A stretch of 64,000 bases of DNA, taken from Kitasatospora sp. CB01950 (GTDB lineage: Bacteria > Actinomycetota > Actinomycetes > Streptomycetales > Streptomycetaceae). Positions 1 to 8,760 of the stretch are shown in pieces. The translations under genes and the position numbers were made by a program. Location of the stretch: NCBI RefSeq assembly GCF_001905465.1, contig NZ_LISX01000016.1:81891-145890 (forward strand), written 5' to 3'. The first letter of the stretch is position 1, and every line of letters begins with the position of its first letter. Under the pieces are notes generated by a model. That model saw only the letters and a list, made by a program, of their open reading frames with translations. It ran no database searches and was not told the origin of the DNA.

Positions 1-12
1 TCGAGGACACTA

Positions 13-30
13 GCCACTAGATCTAGTGGC
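13..30. promoter_or_regulatory. NrdR-box-like palindrome
   Basis: A perfect 18-base palindrome (GCCACTAGATCTAGTGGC). Its core fits the CACTA-N-AT-N-TAGTG pattern of NrdR boxes that control ribonucleotide reductase genes. In Streptomyces nrdR-nrdJ lies divergently beside lexA, so this box probably belongs to an nrdR operon just outside the left edge, reading leftward. NrdR boxes usually occur in pairs; the partner may be off-window or may be the partial ACACTAG at 7-13. That nrdR lies outside is inference. Confidence 0.55.
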
Positions 31-97
31 GGACGCTGCGCCACGCCGGGCGAACGGGTGAGAGCCGAGGACACCGCGCACCGGGACCCCATAGACT

Positions 98-110
98 GTT
101 CGAGTCGAAC
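98..110. promoter_or_regulatory. GTTCGA-G-TCGAAC palindrome in the lexA upstream region
   Basis: A 13-base inverted repeat (GTTCGAGTCGAAC) about 60 bases upstream of the lexA SOS box. Its half-sites are those of a LexA box, but in the opposite order and with a one-base centre, so it is not a canonical CGAAC-N4-GTTCG operator. It could be a site for LexA or another regulator of the divergent intergenic region. Function unknown. Confidence 0.3.
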
Positions 111-168
111 ATGCAATCGACTTACACCCGGAGGCTTGATCACGTCAGGCAACCTCGAATAAATTCAC

Positions 169-184
169 TCGAACGTGTGTTTGG
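169..184 (+). promoter_or_regulatory. SOS box (LexA operator) of lexA
   Basis: TCGAAC-GTGT-GTTTGG matches the actinobacterial/Gram-positive LexA operator CGAAC-N4-GTTCG in ten of twelve half-site bases (TCGAAC, then GTT plus one further G against GTTCGA). It lies about 70 bases before the chosen lexA start, as expected for autoregulation. Confidence 0.75.
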
Positions 185-252
185 CGCAACCTTTCGATAG
201 GGGTGCCAGTTGAGCTGGGCAGTTGGAGCACCAGTCGAGAGGGTCGCCCGCG

Positions 253-1089
253 ATGTCCACCCCCAGCGCCGCCAGCGTCATGCACACCGTCGAAGCCAAG
301 ACCGCCATCCCGGTGCAGGAGCGTTCCGCGCGCACCACTGACCAGGAGAGCATGGATCAGACCATGAGCCGTAGTCAGCCGATCGAGGAGTCCCCGCTCG
401 GTGTGCCCACCCCCGTCGTCCGCGCCCTCCCCGGCCGACCCCCCGGCATCCGCACCGACGAAGCGGGCCTGACGGATCGCCAGCGCCGCGTCATCGAGGT
501 CATCCGGGATTCCGTCCAGCGTCGCGGCTACCCGCCGTCCATGCGCGAGATCGGCCAGGCCGTCGGCCTCTCCTCCACCTCCTCGGTCGCCCACCAGCTG
601 ATGGCCCTCGAACGCAAGGGCTTCCTGCGCCGCGACCCGCACCGCCCGCGCGCCTACGAGGTCCGCGGCGTCGAGGTCGCCCGCCCCGCCGCGGCCGAGA
701 CCTCCGGCCGGCCCTCCACCTCCTACGTCCCGCTGGTCGGCCGGATCGCCGCCGGCGGGCCCATCCTGGCCGAACAGACCGTCGAGGACGTCTTCCCGCT
801 GCCCCGTCAACTGGTCGGCGAGGGCGAGCTGTTCGCGCTCACGGTCAAGGGCGACTCGATGATCGACGCCGCGATCTGCGACGGCGACTGGGTCACCGTC
901 CGCCGCCAGCCGGTCGCCGAGAACGGGGACATCGTCGCGGCGATGATCGACGGCGAGGCGACGGTGAAGCGCCTGAAGCGCGAGGACGGGAAGATCTGGC
1001 TGATGCCGCACAACATGGCGTACGAGCCGATTCCCGGCGACAACGCGACCATCCTCGGCAAGGTCGTGGCGGTCCTCCGCCGGCTTTGA
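253..1089 (+). CDS. lexA: SOS repressor LexA
   Basis: LexA represses the DNA-damage regulon and cleaves itself when RecA is activated (S24 family). The protein is about 278 residues. A variable 65-residue N-terminal extension precedes the winged-helix DNA-binding domain, whose recognition helix region reads REIGQAVGLSSTSSV. The autocleavage Ala-Gly pair is in RIAAGGPI, the catalytic serine in GDSMID and the catalytic lysine in ATVKR near the C-terminus. The ATG at 253 is chosen because GAGAGGG lies 9 bases before it; an in-frame TTG at 223 and later ATGs are alternatives. It is expressed from an autoregulated promoter and is convergent with dinG, separated by a strong hairpin. Confidence 0.95.
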   Translation: MSTPSAASVMHTVEAKTAIPVQERSARTTDQESMDQTMSRSQPIEESPLGVPTPVVRALPGRPPGIRTDEAGLTDRQRRVIEVIRDSVQRRGYPPSMREIGQAVGLSSTSSVAHQLMALERKGFLRRDPHRPRAYEVRGVEVARPAAAETSGRPSTSYVPLVGRIAAGGPILAEQTVEDVFPLPRQLVGEGELFALTVKGDSMIDAAICDGDWVTVRRQPVAENGDIVAAMIDGEATVKRLKREDGKIWLMPHNMAYEPIPGDNATILGKVVAVLRRL

Positions 1090-1099
1090 CCTTCTGCGG

Positions 1100-1136
1100 A
1101 TCGGCCCGAGGAGAGAGGTTCTCTCCTCGGGCCGAT
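1100..1136. terminator. Bidirectional terminator between lexA and dinG
   Basis: A perfect 16-base-pair stem (1100-1115 with 1121-1136, arms starting ATCGGCCCGAGG) with a 5-base AGGTT loop, 10 bases after the lexA stop. It lies between convergent genes and can serve both. There is no long T-run, as is common in high-G+C actinomycetes. Confidence 0.8.
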
Positions 1137-1211
1137 CTCTGCGTTCGGGGGTGGTTGCCCGCGCAGTCTCCCGCGTCCCCGGTTGTGCGCCTCCTGCTCA
1201 GCGCCTCCTGC

Positions 1212-3293
1212 TCAGCGCGCCCTGACCGGCGGAGCCGAGGCGTCGATCGCGGAGAGCGACCTGCGGACCTGGTTGCGGTCGGTGGTGTACCAGAAGTCCG
1301 GCATGGAGGAGCGGAAGAAGCTCCCGTACCGCGCCGTCGCCAGGCGGGGGTCGAGGACGGCGACGACGCCGCGGTCGTCCGCCGCGCGGACGAGGCGGCC
1401 GGCGCCCTGGGCCATCAGCAGCGCGGCGTGGGTCGCGGCGACCGCCATGAACCCGTTGCCGCCGCGGGACTCGACGTCCTTCTGGCGGGCGCTCATCAGC
1501 GGGTCGTCGGGGCGTGGGAAGGGGATCCGGTCCATGACGACGAGCTGGCAGGCCGAGCCGGGGACGTCGACGCCCTGCCAGAGCGAGAGGGTGCCGAACA
1601 GGCAGGTCTTCGCGTCGGAGGCGAAGGCGCGGATGAGTTCGCCGAGGGTGTCCTCGCCCTGGAGCAGGATCGGCACGTCCAGCCGCTCGCGCAGCGCCTC
1701 CGCCGCGGCCTGCGCGGCCCGCATCGAGGAGAACAGGCCGAGGGTGCGGCCGCCCGAGGCGCCGATCAGCTCGGTGAGTTCGTCGAGCATCTCGGGCCGG
1801 TCGGGTTCCCGGCCGGGCGGCGGCAGGTGCTTGGCGACGTAGAGGATGCCCTGCTTGGGGTAGGTGAACGGGGAGCCGACGTCCAGCCCGCGCCAGTACG
1901 GCGGCGCGTCCTCGCCGGTCTCGGCGGTCGGCCCGTCGGGCGTGCGGTGGTCGGGCAGCCTGGTCTCGCCGGGCAGGCCGAGGGACGCGGCGACGCCGAG
2001 AAAGTCACCGCCGAGCTTGAGCGTGGCGGAGGTGAGGACGACCGAGCGGTCCTTGTACAGGTTCTCCCGCAGCAGCCCGGAGACGGACAGCGGCGCGACC
2101 CGCAGCGAGGCGGTGCCGAGGCCGAAGCGGTCGCTGCGTTCGATCCAGATGACGTCGTACTCGGAGCCGGTGAGCAGCCGGTCCGCCGTCTCGTGCAGGG
2201 TCTCCGCGGAGGCCATCGCCTGCTTGCGGACGGCGTCCTCGTCGCTGAGGCCCTTGTCGCGGGTCTCGCCGAGCGAGGTGATCACCTGGCGGCAGGCGTC
2301 CCGGATGCCGGCGACGGCGTAGCCGAGGTACTCGGGGAGTTCCTCGATCTGGCCGGGCTGCGCGGTCTCCATCAGGCCGTGGAAGTTCTCGGCGGCGGCC
2401 TGCAGCGCGTCCACCGCCTTCTCGTTGGCGAGTTTGGCCGCGCGCTTGACGGCCCGGTTGACCGCGCCGACGGTGAGTTCGGCGGTGGCGGCGCCGGTGA
2501 CCCGGTTCACCAGCTCGTGCGCCTCGTCGATGATCAGCAGGCCGTGTTCGGGGAGGACGGGCGCGCCCTCGATCGCGTCGATCGCCAGCATCGCGTGGTT
2601 GGTGACCACCACGTCCGCCAACTTGGCGCGTTCGCGGGCCTGTTCGGCGAAGCACTCCTGGCCGTAGGCGCACCGGGAGGCGCCCAGGCACTCCTTGGAG
2701 GTGACGGACAGCTGGGCCCAGGCCTTGTCGGAGACGCCCGGGGTGAGGTCGTCGCGGTCGCCGGTCTCGCTCTCGCCGGCCCAGTCGCGCAGCCGCAGCA
2801 CGTCCTGGCCGAGCTTGCCGGCGGGCCCGCCGAGCGCGTCGACCGGGTCGAACAGGCCCTCGCCCTCGTCGCTCGGGGTGCCCTCGTTGGCGCGATGCAG
2901 GCACAGGTAGTTGGAGCGGCCCTTGAGCATCGCGTACAGCGGGCGGCGGCGCAGCGTCGGGTGCAGGGCGTCGACGGTGCGTGGCAGGTCGCGTTCGACG
3001 AGCTGGCGCTGGAGGGCGAGCGTCGCGGTGGCGATCACCACGTTGTCGCCGTGGGCGAGGGCGGGCACCAGGTACGCGAGGGACTTTCCGGTGCCGGTGC
3101 CGGCCTGGACGAGGAGGTGTTCGCCCTCGTCGACGGCGGCGGCGACCGCCTCGGCCATCCGGACCTGCCCGGGCCGCTCCACGCCGCCGACGGCGGTGAC
3201 GGCGGCGTGCAGCAGCTCGGGGACGGGGGAGGCGGGGGCGGGAGGCGCCGATGCGTCCGGGCCGCCGGGCAGGGGTGCGGTGTCGTTCGTCAT
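1212..3293 (-). CDS. dinG: ATP-dependent DNA helicase, DinG/XPD family
   Basis: An XPD-like superfamily 2 iron-sulfur helicase, 693 residues, predicted to unwind DNA 5' to 3' during repair and replication-conflict processing. Walker A is at residues 64-71 (AGTGTGKS) and the DEAH box at 256-259. Four cysteines spaced as in the Fe-S domain are at 131, 202, 208 and 214. The start ATG follows a GGGAAGG ribosome binding site. It begins only 12 bases after the last siderophore gene on the same strand, so it may be co-transcribed with that operon. It ends against lexA across a shared terminator. No SOS box is visible directly upstream. A 14-base tandem duplication spans its stop codon (1187-1214). 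Confidence 0.92.
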   Translation of the reverse strand: MTNDTAPLPGGPDASAPPAPASPVPELLHAAVTAVGGVERPGQVRMAEAVAAAVDEGEHLLVQAGTGTGKSLAYLVPALAHGDNVVIATATLALQRQLVERDLPRTVDALHPTLRRRPLYAMLKGRSNYLCLHRANEGTPSDEGEGLFDPVDALGGPAGKLGQDVLRLRDWAGESETGDRDDLTPGVSDKAWAQLSVTSKECLGASRCAYGQECFAEQARERAKLADVVVTNHAMLAIDAIEGAPVLPEHGLLIIDEAHELVNRVTGAATAELTVGAVNRAVKRAAKLANEKAVDALQAAAENFHGLMETAQPGQIEELPEYLGYAVAGIRDACRQVITSLGETRDKGLSDEDAVRKQAMASAETLHETADRLLTGSEYDVIWIERSDRFGLGTASLRVAPLSVSGLLRENLYKDRSVVLTSATLKLGGDFLGVAASLGLPGETRLPDHRTPDGPTAETGEDAPPYWRGLDVGSPFTYPKQGILYVAKHLPPPGREPDRPEMLDELTELIGASGGRTLGLFSSMRAAQAAAEALRERLDVPILLQGEDTLGELIRAFASDAKTCLFGTLSLWQGVDVPGSACQLVVMDRIPFPRPDDPLMSARQKDVESRGGNGFMAVAATHAALLMAQGAGRLVRAADDRGVVAVLDPRLATARYGSFFRSSMPDFWYTTDRNQVRRSLSAIDASAPPVRAR

Positions 3294-3305
3294 GACCTTC
3301 CCAGC

Positions 3306-5081
3306 CTACGGGGCCGGGGTGACAATCCGGTGCCCCTGGGCCGGGAGGTGCGCGGTGCTGTGCAGCGGGTTGTCGACCTGGCCGTGCACGGCGGCGTGCG
3401 GCCGGTCGGGCCGGTCGCGGTAGCCGTCGAGCAGCAGCCGGTTGCGGTTCAGGCAGAGCCGGTCGATCCGCGGCGCGAACAGGTCGAACAGCCGGTGCCG
3501 GTCGACGAGTTCCGGGAAGCGGCGCTGGCAGTCGAGCACCCGTTCGCGCAGCAGCTCCCAGAATTCGGCTTCGGGGAGGCCGAGGTGCTCCTCCAGCAGC
3601 GGCGCGAGGTAGCGGTAGACGCCGATGAACAGCCCGGAGTGCAGGAACTGGCACAGGTAGTCGGGGTTCTCCCGCAGCAGGACGTCGCCGATGCCGTCGG
3701 GCAGGTCGGCGAGTTCCGGCAGCGGCTGGTCGCTGATGTTGACGTCGTCGACGAAGTCCTTGACGGCGAGCCGGACGGGCACGTCCTGCCCGTCGAAGAC
3801 GATGATCGCGTTCTCGCCGTGCGGGGAGAACACCAGGCCGTACCGGTACAGGAAGTGCAGCAGCGGCGGCAGCATCGCGGCGAACAGCCGGTCGACCCAG
3901 TCGCGGACGTCCAGGCCGGAGCGGGCGACGAGTTCGGCGGTCAGCGCGCGCCCGTCGGAGCCGGTCTGCAGCAGCGCGGCCAGGGTGCGGCCGCGTTCGC
4001 CCTCGTCGAGGTGGCGGCCGAGGGGTTCGCGCCAGATCGCGCCCAGCAGTTCCTTGTACTGGTAGGGCGCGTCGGGCAGGTCCCGGTACAGCGGGTGCTC
4101 GACGGTGACGGAGGCGATCTCGCCGAGCAGGACCACCCGGCATTCGTCGCGCAGGTACGGGTCCTGGTCGCGCAGCCGCCGGATCCAGGCGGTGACGGCG
4201 GGCGCGGCGAGGGCGCGTTCGGTGGGCAGGCCGCGCCAGACCAGGGTGTTGAGGATGGCGAGCGGCAGTTTGACGGTGCACCGGTCGGGGCGGCTGAGGT
4301 TGAAGAACGAACGGATGGACTGCTGGGGCAGCCGCAGGTCGCCGTCGCTGGGCAGCGGGACGATCTCGCCGCTGGCGATCCACGGCGCGAACAGGCCGAC
4401 CACGGTCTCGTCCCACTGCCAGGGGTGCACCGGCAGCAGCCAGAACTCGTCGGCGCGGTCGCCGAGTTGGGCGCGGAACGCGGGGTCGAGTTCGGTGTCG
4501 TAGATGGTCTCGTCGCCGCGGAAGGCGGCCAGGTTCTTGTGCACCGCGAGCCAGGGCAGGGTGCGCGGCAGCCGGGCCTCGGGGGCCCAGCCGGCCGCGT
4601 CGGTGGCGGAGAAGCCGATCCGGCCCTTGTTGGCGACGATCCACGGGTGCCCGGCCTGTCGGCCCTCCAGGGCGACGTGGTCGAGGTCGGCGAGTTCGGC
4701 TGCGGTCAGCGCGGTGGCCCGCAGGTGGGCGTCGGCGATCAGCGTGGCGGTGAGTTCGCGGACCAGGTGGCCGGTGGTGTCGCCGGTCAACTTCAGGGTG
4801 TGCCGGGCCTGTTGGAGGAAGCGCAGCGGATCGTCCCCACCGACTATCGAGGCCGGGTCGACCTGCCAGCTGCCGTAGGCGCCCCGGCGGGCGGTGAACC
4901 GGTAGGCGGCGTCGGGGAGTTCGAGCAGGTAATGGTCGCCCTCGGAACGGGGGTGCAGCAGCTCCTCGTAGGCGAACTCGCCGAGCAGCTTGGCCAGCAT
5001 GGCGCGCGCGGCGGCCTGCCAGTGCCCGGTGGTGAGCTGGGGCGGCAGGTGGAGTGCGGGGTCAACGGCCGGCTGCGGCAC
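3306..5081 (-). CDS. NIS siderophore synthetase, IucC/DesD-type
   Basis: A 591-residue IucA/IucC family enzyme. These synthetases use ATP to adenylate a carboxylate and condense it with a hydroxamate amine without an NRPS. Visible family marks are HPWQWDE, the SIRSFFNLSR and KLPLAILNT block of the ATP/substrate site, and a C-terminal HGENAIIVFDGQD followed by a ferric-reductase-like region. The pattern fits type C synthetases (DesD, IucC), which add to an already mono-amidated substrate. The GTG start overlaps the end of the hydroxylase gene by 20 bases, so the two are probably translationally coupled. It is the fourth gene of the siderophore operon. The exact product cannot be read from sequence. 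Confidence 0.88.
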   Translation of the reverse strand: MPQPAVDPALHLPPQLTTGHWQAAARAMLAKLLGEFAYEELLHPRSEGDHYLLELPDAAYRFTARRGAYGSWQVDPASIVGGDDPLRFLQQARHTLKLTGDTTGHLVRELTATLIADAHLRATALTAAELADLDHVALEGRQAGHPWIVANKGRIGFSATDAAGWAPEARLPRTLPWLAVHKNLAAFRGDETIYDTELDPAFRAQLGDRADEFWLLPVHPWQWDETVVGLFAPWIASGEIVPLPSDGDLRLPQQSIRSFFNLSRPDRCTVKLPLAILNTLVWRGLPTERALAAPAVTAWIRRLRDQDPYLRDECRVVLLGEIASVTVEHPLYRDLPDAPYQYKELLGAIWREPLGRHLDEGERGRTLAALLQTGSDGRALTAELVARSGLDVRDWVDRLFAAMLPPLLHFLYRYGLVFSPHGENAIIVFDGQDVPVRLAVKDFVDDVNISDQPLPELADLPDGIGDVLLRENPDYLCQFLHSGLFIGVYRYLAPLLEEHLGLPEAEFWELLRERVLDCQRRFPELVDRHRLFDLFAPRIDRLCLNRNRLLLDGYRDRPDRPHAAVHGQVDNPLHSTAHLPAQGHRIVTPAP

Positions 5082-6426
5082 GCTCGTTCCCTTCCTGGGG
5101 TCGCGGGAGCACCGGGGCCGTGGCGGGCTCGGGTGCGAAGGTGGTCCAGGCGGTGCGGTGGGGCAGCGGGTGCAGGGTCTTGCCCGCGACGGCGTTCAGG
5201 ATCACGGCGGCACGGTGCGCGCCGAGCCCGAGGTCCGGGGTGCCGACTCCGTGAGTGTGCAACTCGGCGTTCTGGACGTACAGACCCCCGGTGAGTTCCG
5301 GCCGGGTGGCGACCCGGTGGTCGAGGTCGACCCGGTAGCGGCCCTGTGCGTCCCAGTCGATCAGCCCGGCGATCGGGTCGAGCAGCGCGGGCCGGCGGGC
5401 CCGGTAGCCGGTGGCGAGCACCACGGCGTCGGTGCGGACCAGGTGGCGGCGGCCGGAGTCGGTGTGCCGGCAGTGCAGTTCGAGCCGGCCGCAGGGTCCG
5501 GGCCGGGCCTCGGTGACGGCGGTGCCGGGGAGGATCTCGACCGGTTCCGCGTCGATCGGGCGGCCCACGGTTCGCTCGTACAGGTGATCGTGGATCTCGG
5601 CGAGGGTCTCCGCGCTGGCCGCCTTGTGCAGCTGCCACTGGGCGGGCACCAGGGAGTCCCGGACGGGCTCGGACAGTCCGTGGAAGTAGCGGGTGTAGTC
5701 GGGGGTGAACTGCTCCAGACCGAGCTTGGAGTACTCCATCGGCGCGAGCGCCCTGGTCCGGGTGAGCCAGCGCACCCGGGTGCCGTCGCCGGCGTGCCGG
5801 CGCAGCAGGTCGAGGAACACCTCGGCGCCGGACTGGCCGGAGCCGACCACGGTGACGTCCCGCGCGGGGTCGAGATCCTGCCGGTTCGTCAGATAGTCGG
5901 CCGAGTGCAGCACGGCGGGGTGGTGGCGCAGCGCCGCGAACGCCTCGGGCCGGGCGGGTTCGGTGCCGACGCCGAGCACCAGGTTCCGGGCGCGGTACTC
6001 CCGGCCGACCGCCTGCACCCGGTAGTGCCGCTCCTCGGCGTCCCAGTGGACGGCGTCGACGGGGCTGTCGAAGCGGCAGTTGGGGAGCCGGTCGGCGGCC
6101 CACCGGCAGTAGTGCTCGTACTCGCGGCGCGCCAGCTGGAAGCGTTCGCTGAAGTAGAACGGGAACAGCCGCTGCTGTTCGCGCAGGTAGTTGAGGAACG
6201 ACCACGGGTTGGTGGGGTCGACCAGCGAGACCAGGTCGGCGAGGAACGGGACCTGCATCCGGGCGCCGTCCACGAGCATGCCGGGGTGCCAGCGGAACTC
6301 GGGCCGGGCGTCGAGGAACAGCGCGCCGACGGTGTCGGCCCGGTCGGCGAGCGCGGCCAGCGAGAGGTTGAACGGGCCGATGCCGACGCCGATCAGGTCG
6401 TACGGCTGGGGCTGCTGGGTGATCAT
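5062..6426 (-). CDS. Lysine N6-monooxygenase (L-lysine or diamine hydroxylase)
   Basis: A 454-residue flavin-dependent N-hydroxylating monooxygenase (IucD/SidA/DesB type). It makes the N-hydroxy group of a hydroxamate siderophore from lysine or cadaverine using FAD, NADPH and O2. The N-terminal FAD motif reads GVGIGPFNLSLA, a second nucleotide-binding motif VVGSGQSGAEVF lies near residue 190, and a C-terminal ATGYRARRP box is typical of the family. It starts 6 bases after the acyltransferase stop. No decarboxylase gene is present in the operon, which favours lysine over cadaverine as the substrate, as in aerobactin synthesis. Confidence 0.9.
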   Translation of the reverse strand: MITQQPQPYDLIGVGIGPFNLSLAALADRADTVGALFLDARPEFRWHPGMLVDGARMQVPFLADLVSLVDPTNPWSFLNYLREQQRLFPFYFSERFQLARREYEHYCRWAADRLPNCRFDSPVDAVHWDAEERHYRVQAVGREYRARNLVLGVGTEPARPEAFAALRHHPAVLHSADYLTNRQDLDPARDVTVVGSGQSGAEVFLDLLRRHAGDGTRVRWLTRTRALAPMEYSKLGLEQFTPDYTRYFHGLSEPVRDSLVPAQWQLHKAASAETLAEIHDHLYERTVGRPIDAEPVEILPGTAVTEARPGPCGRLELHCRHTDSGRRHLVRTDAVVLATGYRARRPALLDPIAGLIDWDAQGRYRVDLDHRVATRPELTGGLYVQNAELHTHGVGTPDLGLGAHRAAVILNAVAGKTLHPLPHRTAWTTFAPEPATAPVLPRPQEGNERAAAGR

Positions 6427-6432
6427 GGCGTC

Positions 6433-6975
6433 CTAGCTCTCGGGCCGCGGTCGGATCATCAGGGCGGCGCGCTTGTCGGGGAGGTCGAGGTCGCCGGCGC
6501 GGGTGAATCCGGCGGCGGTGAACGCCCGGACGGAGGGCGTGTTGCGGACGTCGGGCTCGGCGAGCACCCGGGTGCAGCGGGGGTCGTCCCGCAGCAGCCG
6601 GGCGGCGATCGCGTCGAGCAGCAGGGCGCCGAGGCCCCGGCCGCGGGCGGCGGGGGCGAGCAGCAGGTGCACGCCGAGGTCGTGCGGACGGGCGGGGTAG
6701 TGCGCGGCCAGCGGGTCGAGGTCGGCGCGGTACAGCTCGAAGTAGCCGGTGGGTTCGCCGTCGAGCAGGGCGAGGACGGGCCGGCTGCGGCCGTCCCCGT
6801 CGAGTTGCCCGGCGAGGTGGGCGGCGGTGGTCTCGGGCGGCCCGGCCAGCGCCCACCAGCGGTGGGTCTCCGGGTCGTTCATCCAGTCCGTGAGCAGGCC
6901 GAGGTCGTCGGCCAACTGCACGGCGCGCAGGACGAGTTCACCGGCGGACGTGGGGATGCGGAGGTTCGCCGTCAC
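6433..6975 (-). CDS. GNAT acyltransferase of hydroxamate siderophore synthesis (IucB/DesC-like)
   Basis: A 180-residue GNAT protein expected to acylate the hydroxylated amine made by the neighbouring hydroxylase. Family marks are DWMNDPE near the start, EPTGYFELYRAD in the middle, an acetyl-CoA loop APAARGRGLGALLL and the late block DVRNTPSVRAFTAAGF. The GTG start overlaps the stop of the preceding synthetase gene in a GTGA arrangement, showing tight coupling. It is about half the length of E. coli IucB and corresponds to the C-terminal catalytic part alone. The acyl donor (acetyl, succinyl or other) is unknown. Confidence 0.85.
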   Translation of the reverse strand: MTANLRIPTSAGELVLRAVQLADDLGLLTDWMNDPETHRWWALAGPPETTAAHLAGQLDGDGRSRPVLALLDGEPTGYFELYRADLDPLAAHYPARPHDLGVHLLLAPAARGRGLGALLLDAIAARLLRDDPRCTRVLAEPDVRNTPSVRAFTAAGFTRAGDLDLPDKRAALMIRPRPES

Positions 6976-8732
6976 GCCCGGGCCACCGGGTTGGCGATCT
7001 CCACGTACACCGACTGGGTCTCCACCGGGCCGACCAGTTCGTCGAGGCCGTGCAGCCTGGTCAGCAGGTTGGCCTTGCAGCGCAGGGTGGGGGCGTCCAG
7101 CAGGTGGGCGGGCAGCGCGGAGCGGGTGGCGGTGGCGGCGGGGCCGGCCAGGAAGCGGCGCAGCGCGGCCAGCAGCAGGTGCTCGTCGGCGAGTTGCTGG
7201 GAGCCGAAGGCGCCGATCAGGCCGAGGACGTGGTTGATGCCGAGGTAGTAGGCGAAGCGTTCGTCGGCGACGGCGTCGGGGACGAAGGTGTCGCTGTGTG
7301 CGCCGAGGTCGGGCAGCAGCCGGTGCAGCCGGTCGGTGTGCGAGGTGCGGAAGTAGTAGCCCTGGTTGTCGCGGTAGCGGCCGCCGGTGGGCCAGCCCTG
7401 CGGGTCGAGCAGGACCAGGCTGTTCTGCTGGTGGGCCTCCAGCGCGATGCCGGCCTGTCCGTCCAGCCAGAGGATCGGCAGCACCACGGCGTCCAGGTAG
7501 CGCAGGAACCACTCGGTGGCGACGGTGTGCACGGGTCGGCCGGTGCGGGCGGCGAGTTCGCCGAGCACCTGGGCGAGTTGCGAGCCGGCCGGGTCGGCGG
7601 GCTGTTCGGCGATCAGTCCGGCCACGCACAGGGCCCGGTCGCCGGGGCCGAACGGCAGCTGCCGGAGCACGGTGTCCAGGCCGTTCGGGTCGCCGAGCGC
7701 GGGGTGGTCGACGCCGATCCAGGCCGGGTCGCGGACGATGTCGAAGCCGGGGTGGGCGGCCTGCCACTGCCGGGCCAGGCCGGCTTCCAGCAGCCGGTGC
7801 ACCTCCGCGCCGCGGTGGAGTTCCTTGCGCAGGTTCTCCCGGCGGGAGTTGGTGATCCGCAGGCCCAGCGAGAGCTTGAGCATCCACGGGGTGCCGGGTC
7901 GGCAGACGGTGCGCACCGAGCTGGTGGGGTGCCAGGGCTCGCCGTGCTGGCCGAGGTCGGTGAGCAGGCCCTGTTCGAGCAGCTCGGCGACGGCCGGCCG
8001 GAGCGTCAGCTCGCGCGCCTGCCAGGGGTGCAGGGGCAGCGCCGCGGTGCCGTCGGGCAGCGGCCGGCCGTACAGCTCGGCGGTGATCCGCTCGGCGGGG
8101 ATGCCGGTGGCGGAGTCGGCGGCGAGCAGGCCGCGGTCGACGGCCCACCAGTGCAGCCGGAACGAGCCGTGCAGCTCCGGCGAGTAGGCGGCGGACTGGG
8201 CGGGGCCGAGGCCGTCGCGGCTCTTCGGGGTGGGGTGCAGGGGGTGGCCGAGCAGCAGCGACTGCTCCGCGCGCAGGAACGGGTCGGTCGGGCCGGCGGG
8301 GCCGGTCCGGCGGTGGGCGAGGATCTCGGCGGTGCGGCCGACCGAGTCGGCCACCCGGGAGGTGAGGTCGGCGAGTTGGCCGGGTTCGGGGCGGCCGGTG
8401 GCACCGGCCACCAGGGCGGCGACGGTGACGGCGTCCACCGGGTGTTCGGCGGCGCCGGTGGAGACGGTGGCGGGGCCGAAGCGGTGCCAGCCGCAGGCCG
8501 ACCAGTGCCGGACGGGCGCGGAGAGCTGGGCGGCGCCGCCGAGGACGGGGATGCGCAGCAGGTCGCCGTCGGGGCGTTCGGCGGCGGTCTCCCGGGCCCA
8601 GCACCGCAACAGGCTCTCGGTGGCGGCGTGTTCGGCGGCGACGGCCGGGTCGGGGTGGAGCAGCAGGTCCGAGCTGGGGTCTCCGGCCGACGGCCGGGCG
8701 ACCGGGAGAACGTCGGTGAGGATGGTGGCCAA
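6972..8732 (-). CDS. NIS siderophore synthetase, IucA-type (type A)
   Basis: A 586-residue IucA/IucC family enzyme and first gene of the siderophore operon. Residues around 170-190 read LLLGHPLHPTPKSRDG, the ATP-binding signature strongest in citrate-activating type A enzymes. HPWQ, a KLSLGLRITN block and EAHQQNSLVLLD further on are also typical. The TTG start is supported by AAGGAG six bases ahead. Having both a type A and a type C enzyme in one operon mirrors iucA and iucC of aerobactin, where citrate is amidated first at one and then at the other carboxylate. An iron-box candidate lies about 30 bases upstream. Confidence 0.87.
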   Translation of the reverse strand: MATILTDVLPVARPSAGDPSSDLLLHPDPAVAAEHAATESLLRCWARETAAERPDGDLLRIPVLGGAAQLSAPVRHWSACGWHRFGPATVSTGAAEHPVDAVTVAALVAGATGRPEPGQLADLTSRVADSVGRTAEILAHRRTGPAGPTDPFLRAEQSLLLGHPLHPTPKSRDGLGPAQSAAYSPELHGSFRLHWWAVDRGLLAADSATGIPAERITAELYGRPLPDGTAALPLHPWQARELTLRPAVAELLEQGLLTDLGQHGEPWHPTSSVRTVCRPGTPWMLKLSLGLRITNSRRENLRKELHRGAEVHRLLEAGLARQWQAAHPGFDIVRDPAWIGVDHPALGDPNGLDTVLRQLPFGPGDRALCVAGLIAEQPADPAGSQLAQVLGELAARTGRPVHTVATEWFLRYLDAVVLPILWLDGQAGIALEAHQQNSLVLLDPQGWPTGGRYRDNQGYYFRTSHTDRLHRLLPDLGAHSDTFVPDAVADERFAYYLGINHVLGLIGAFGSQQLADEHLLLAALRRFLAGPAATATRSALPAHLLDAPTLRCKANLLTRLHGLDELVGPVETQSVYVEIANPVARA

Positions 8733-8760
8733 ATCCGCTCCTTGAGCCGCGCGATTGCCT

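Noticed and set aside
1187..1214. 14-base tandem duplication at the dinG stop codon as a functional site
   Set aside because: It is a short duplication in a high-G+C tail with no other signal.
1086..5294. A 1402-codon open frame on the plus strand rich in Gly, Val, Arg and Asp
   Set aside because: It is antisense to dinG and the siderophore gene, which have clear motifs; long antisense frames are expected at this G+C content.
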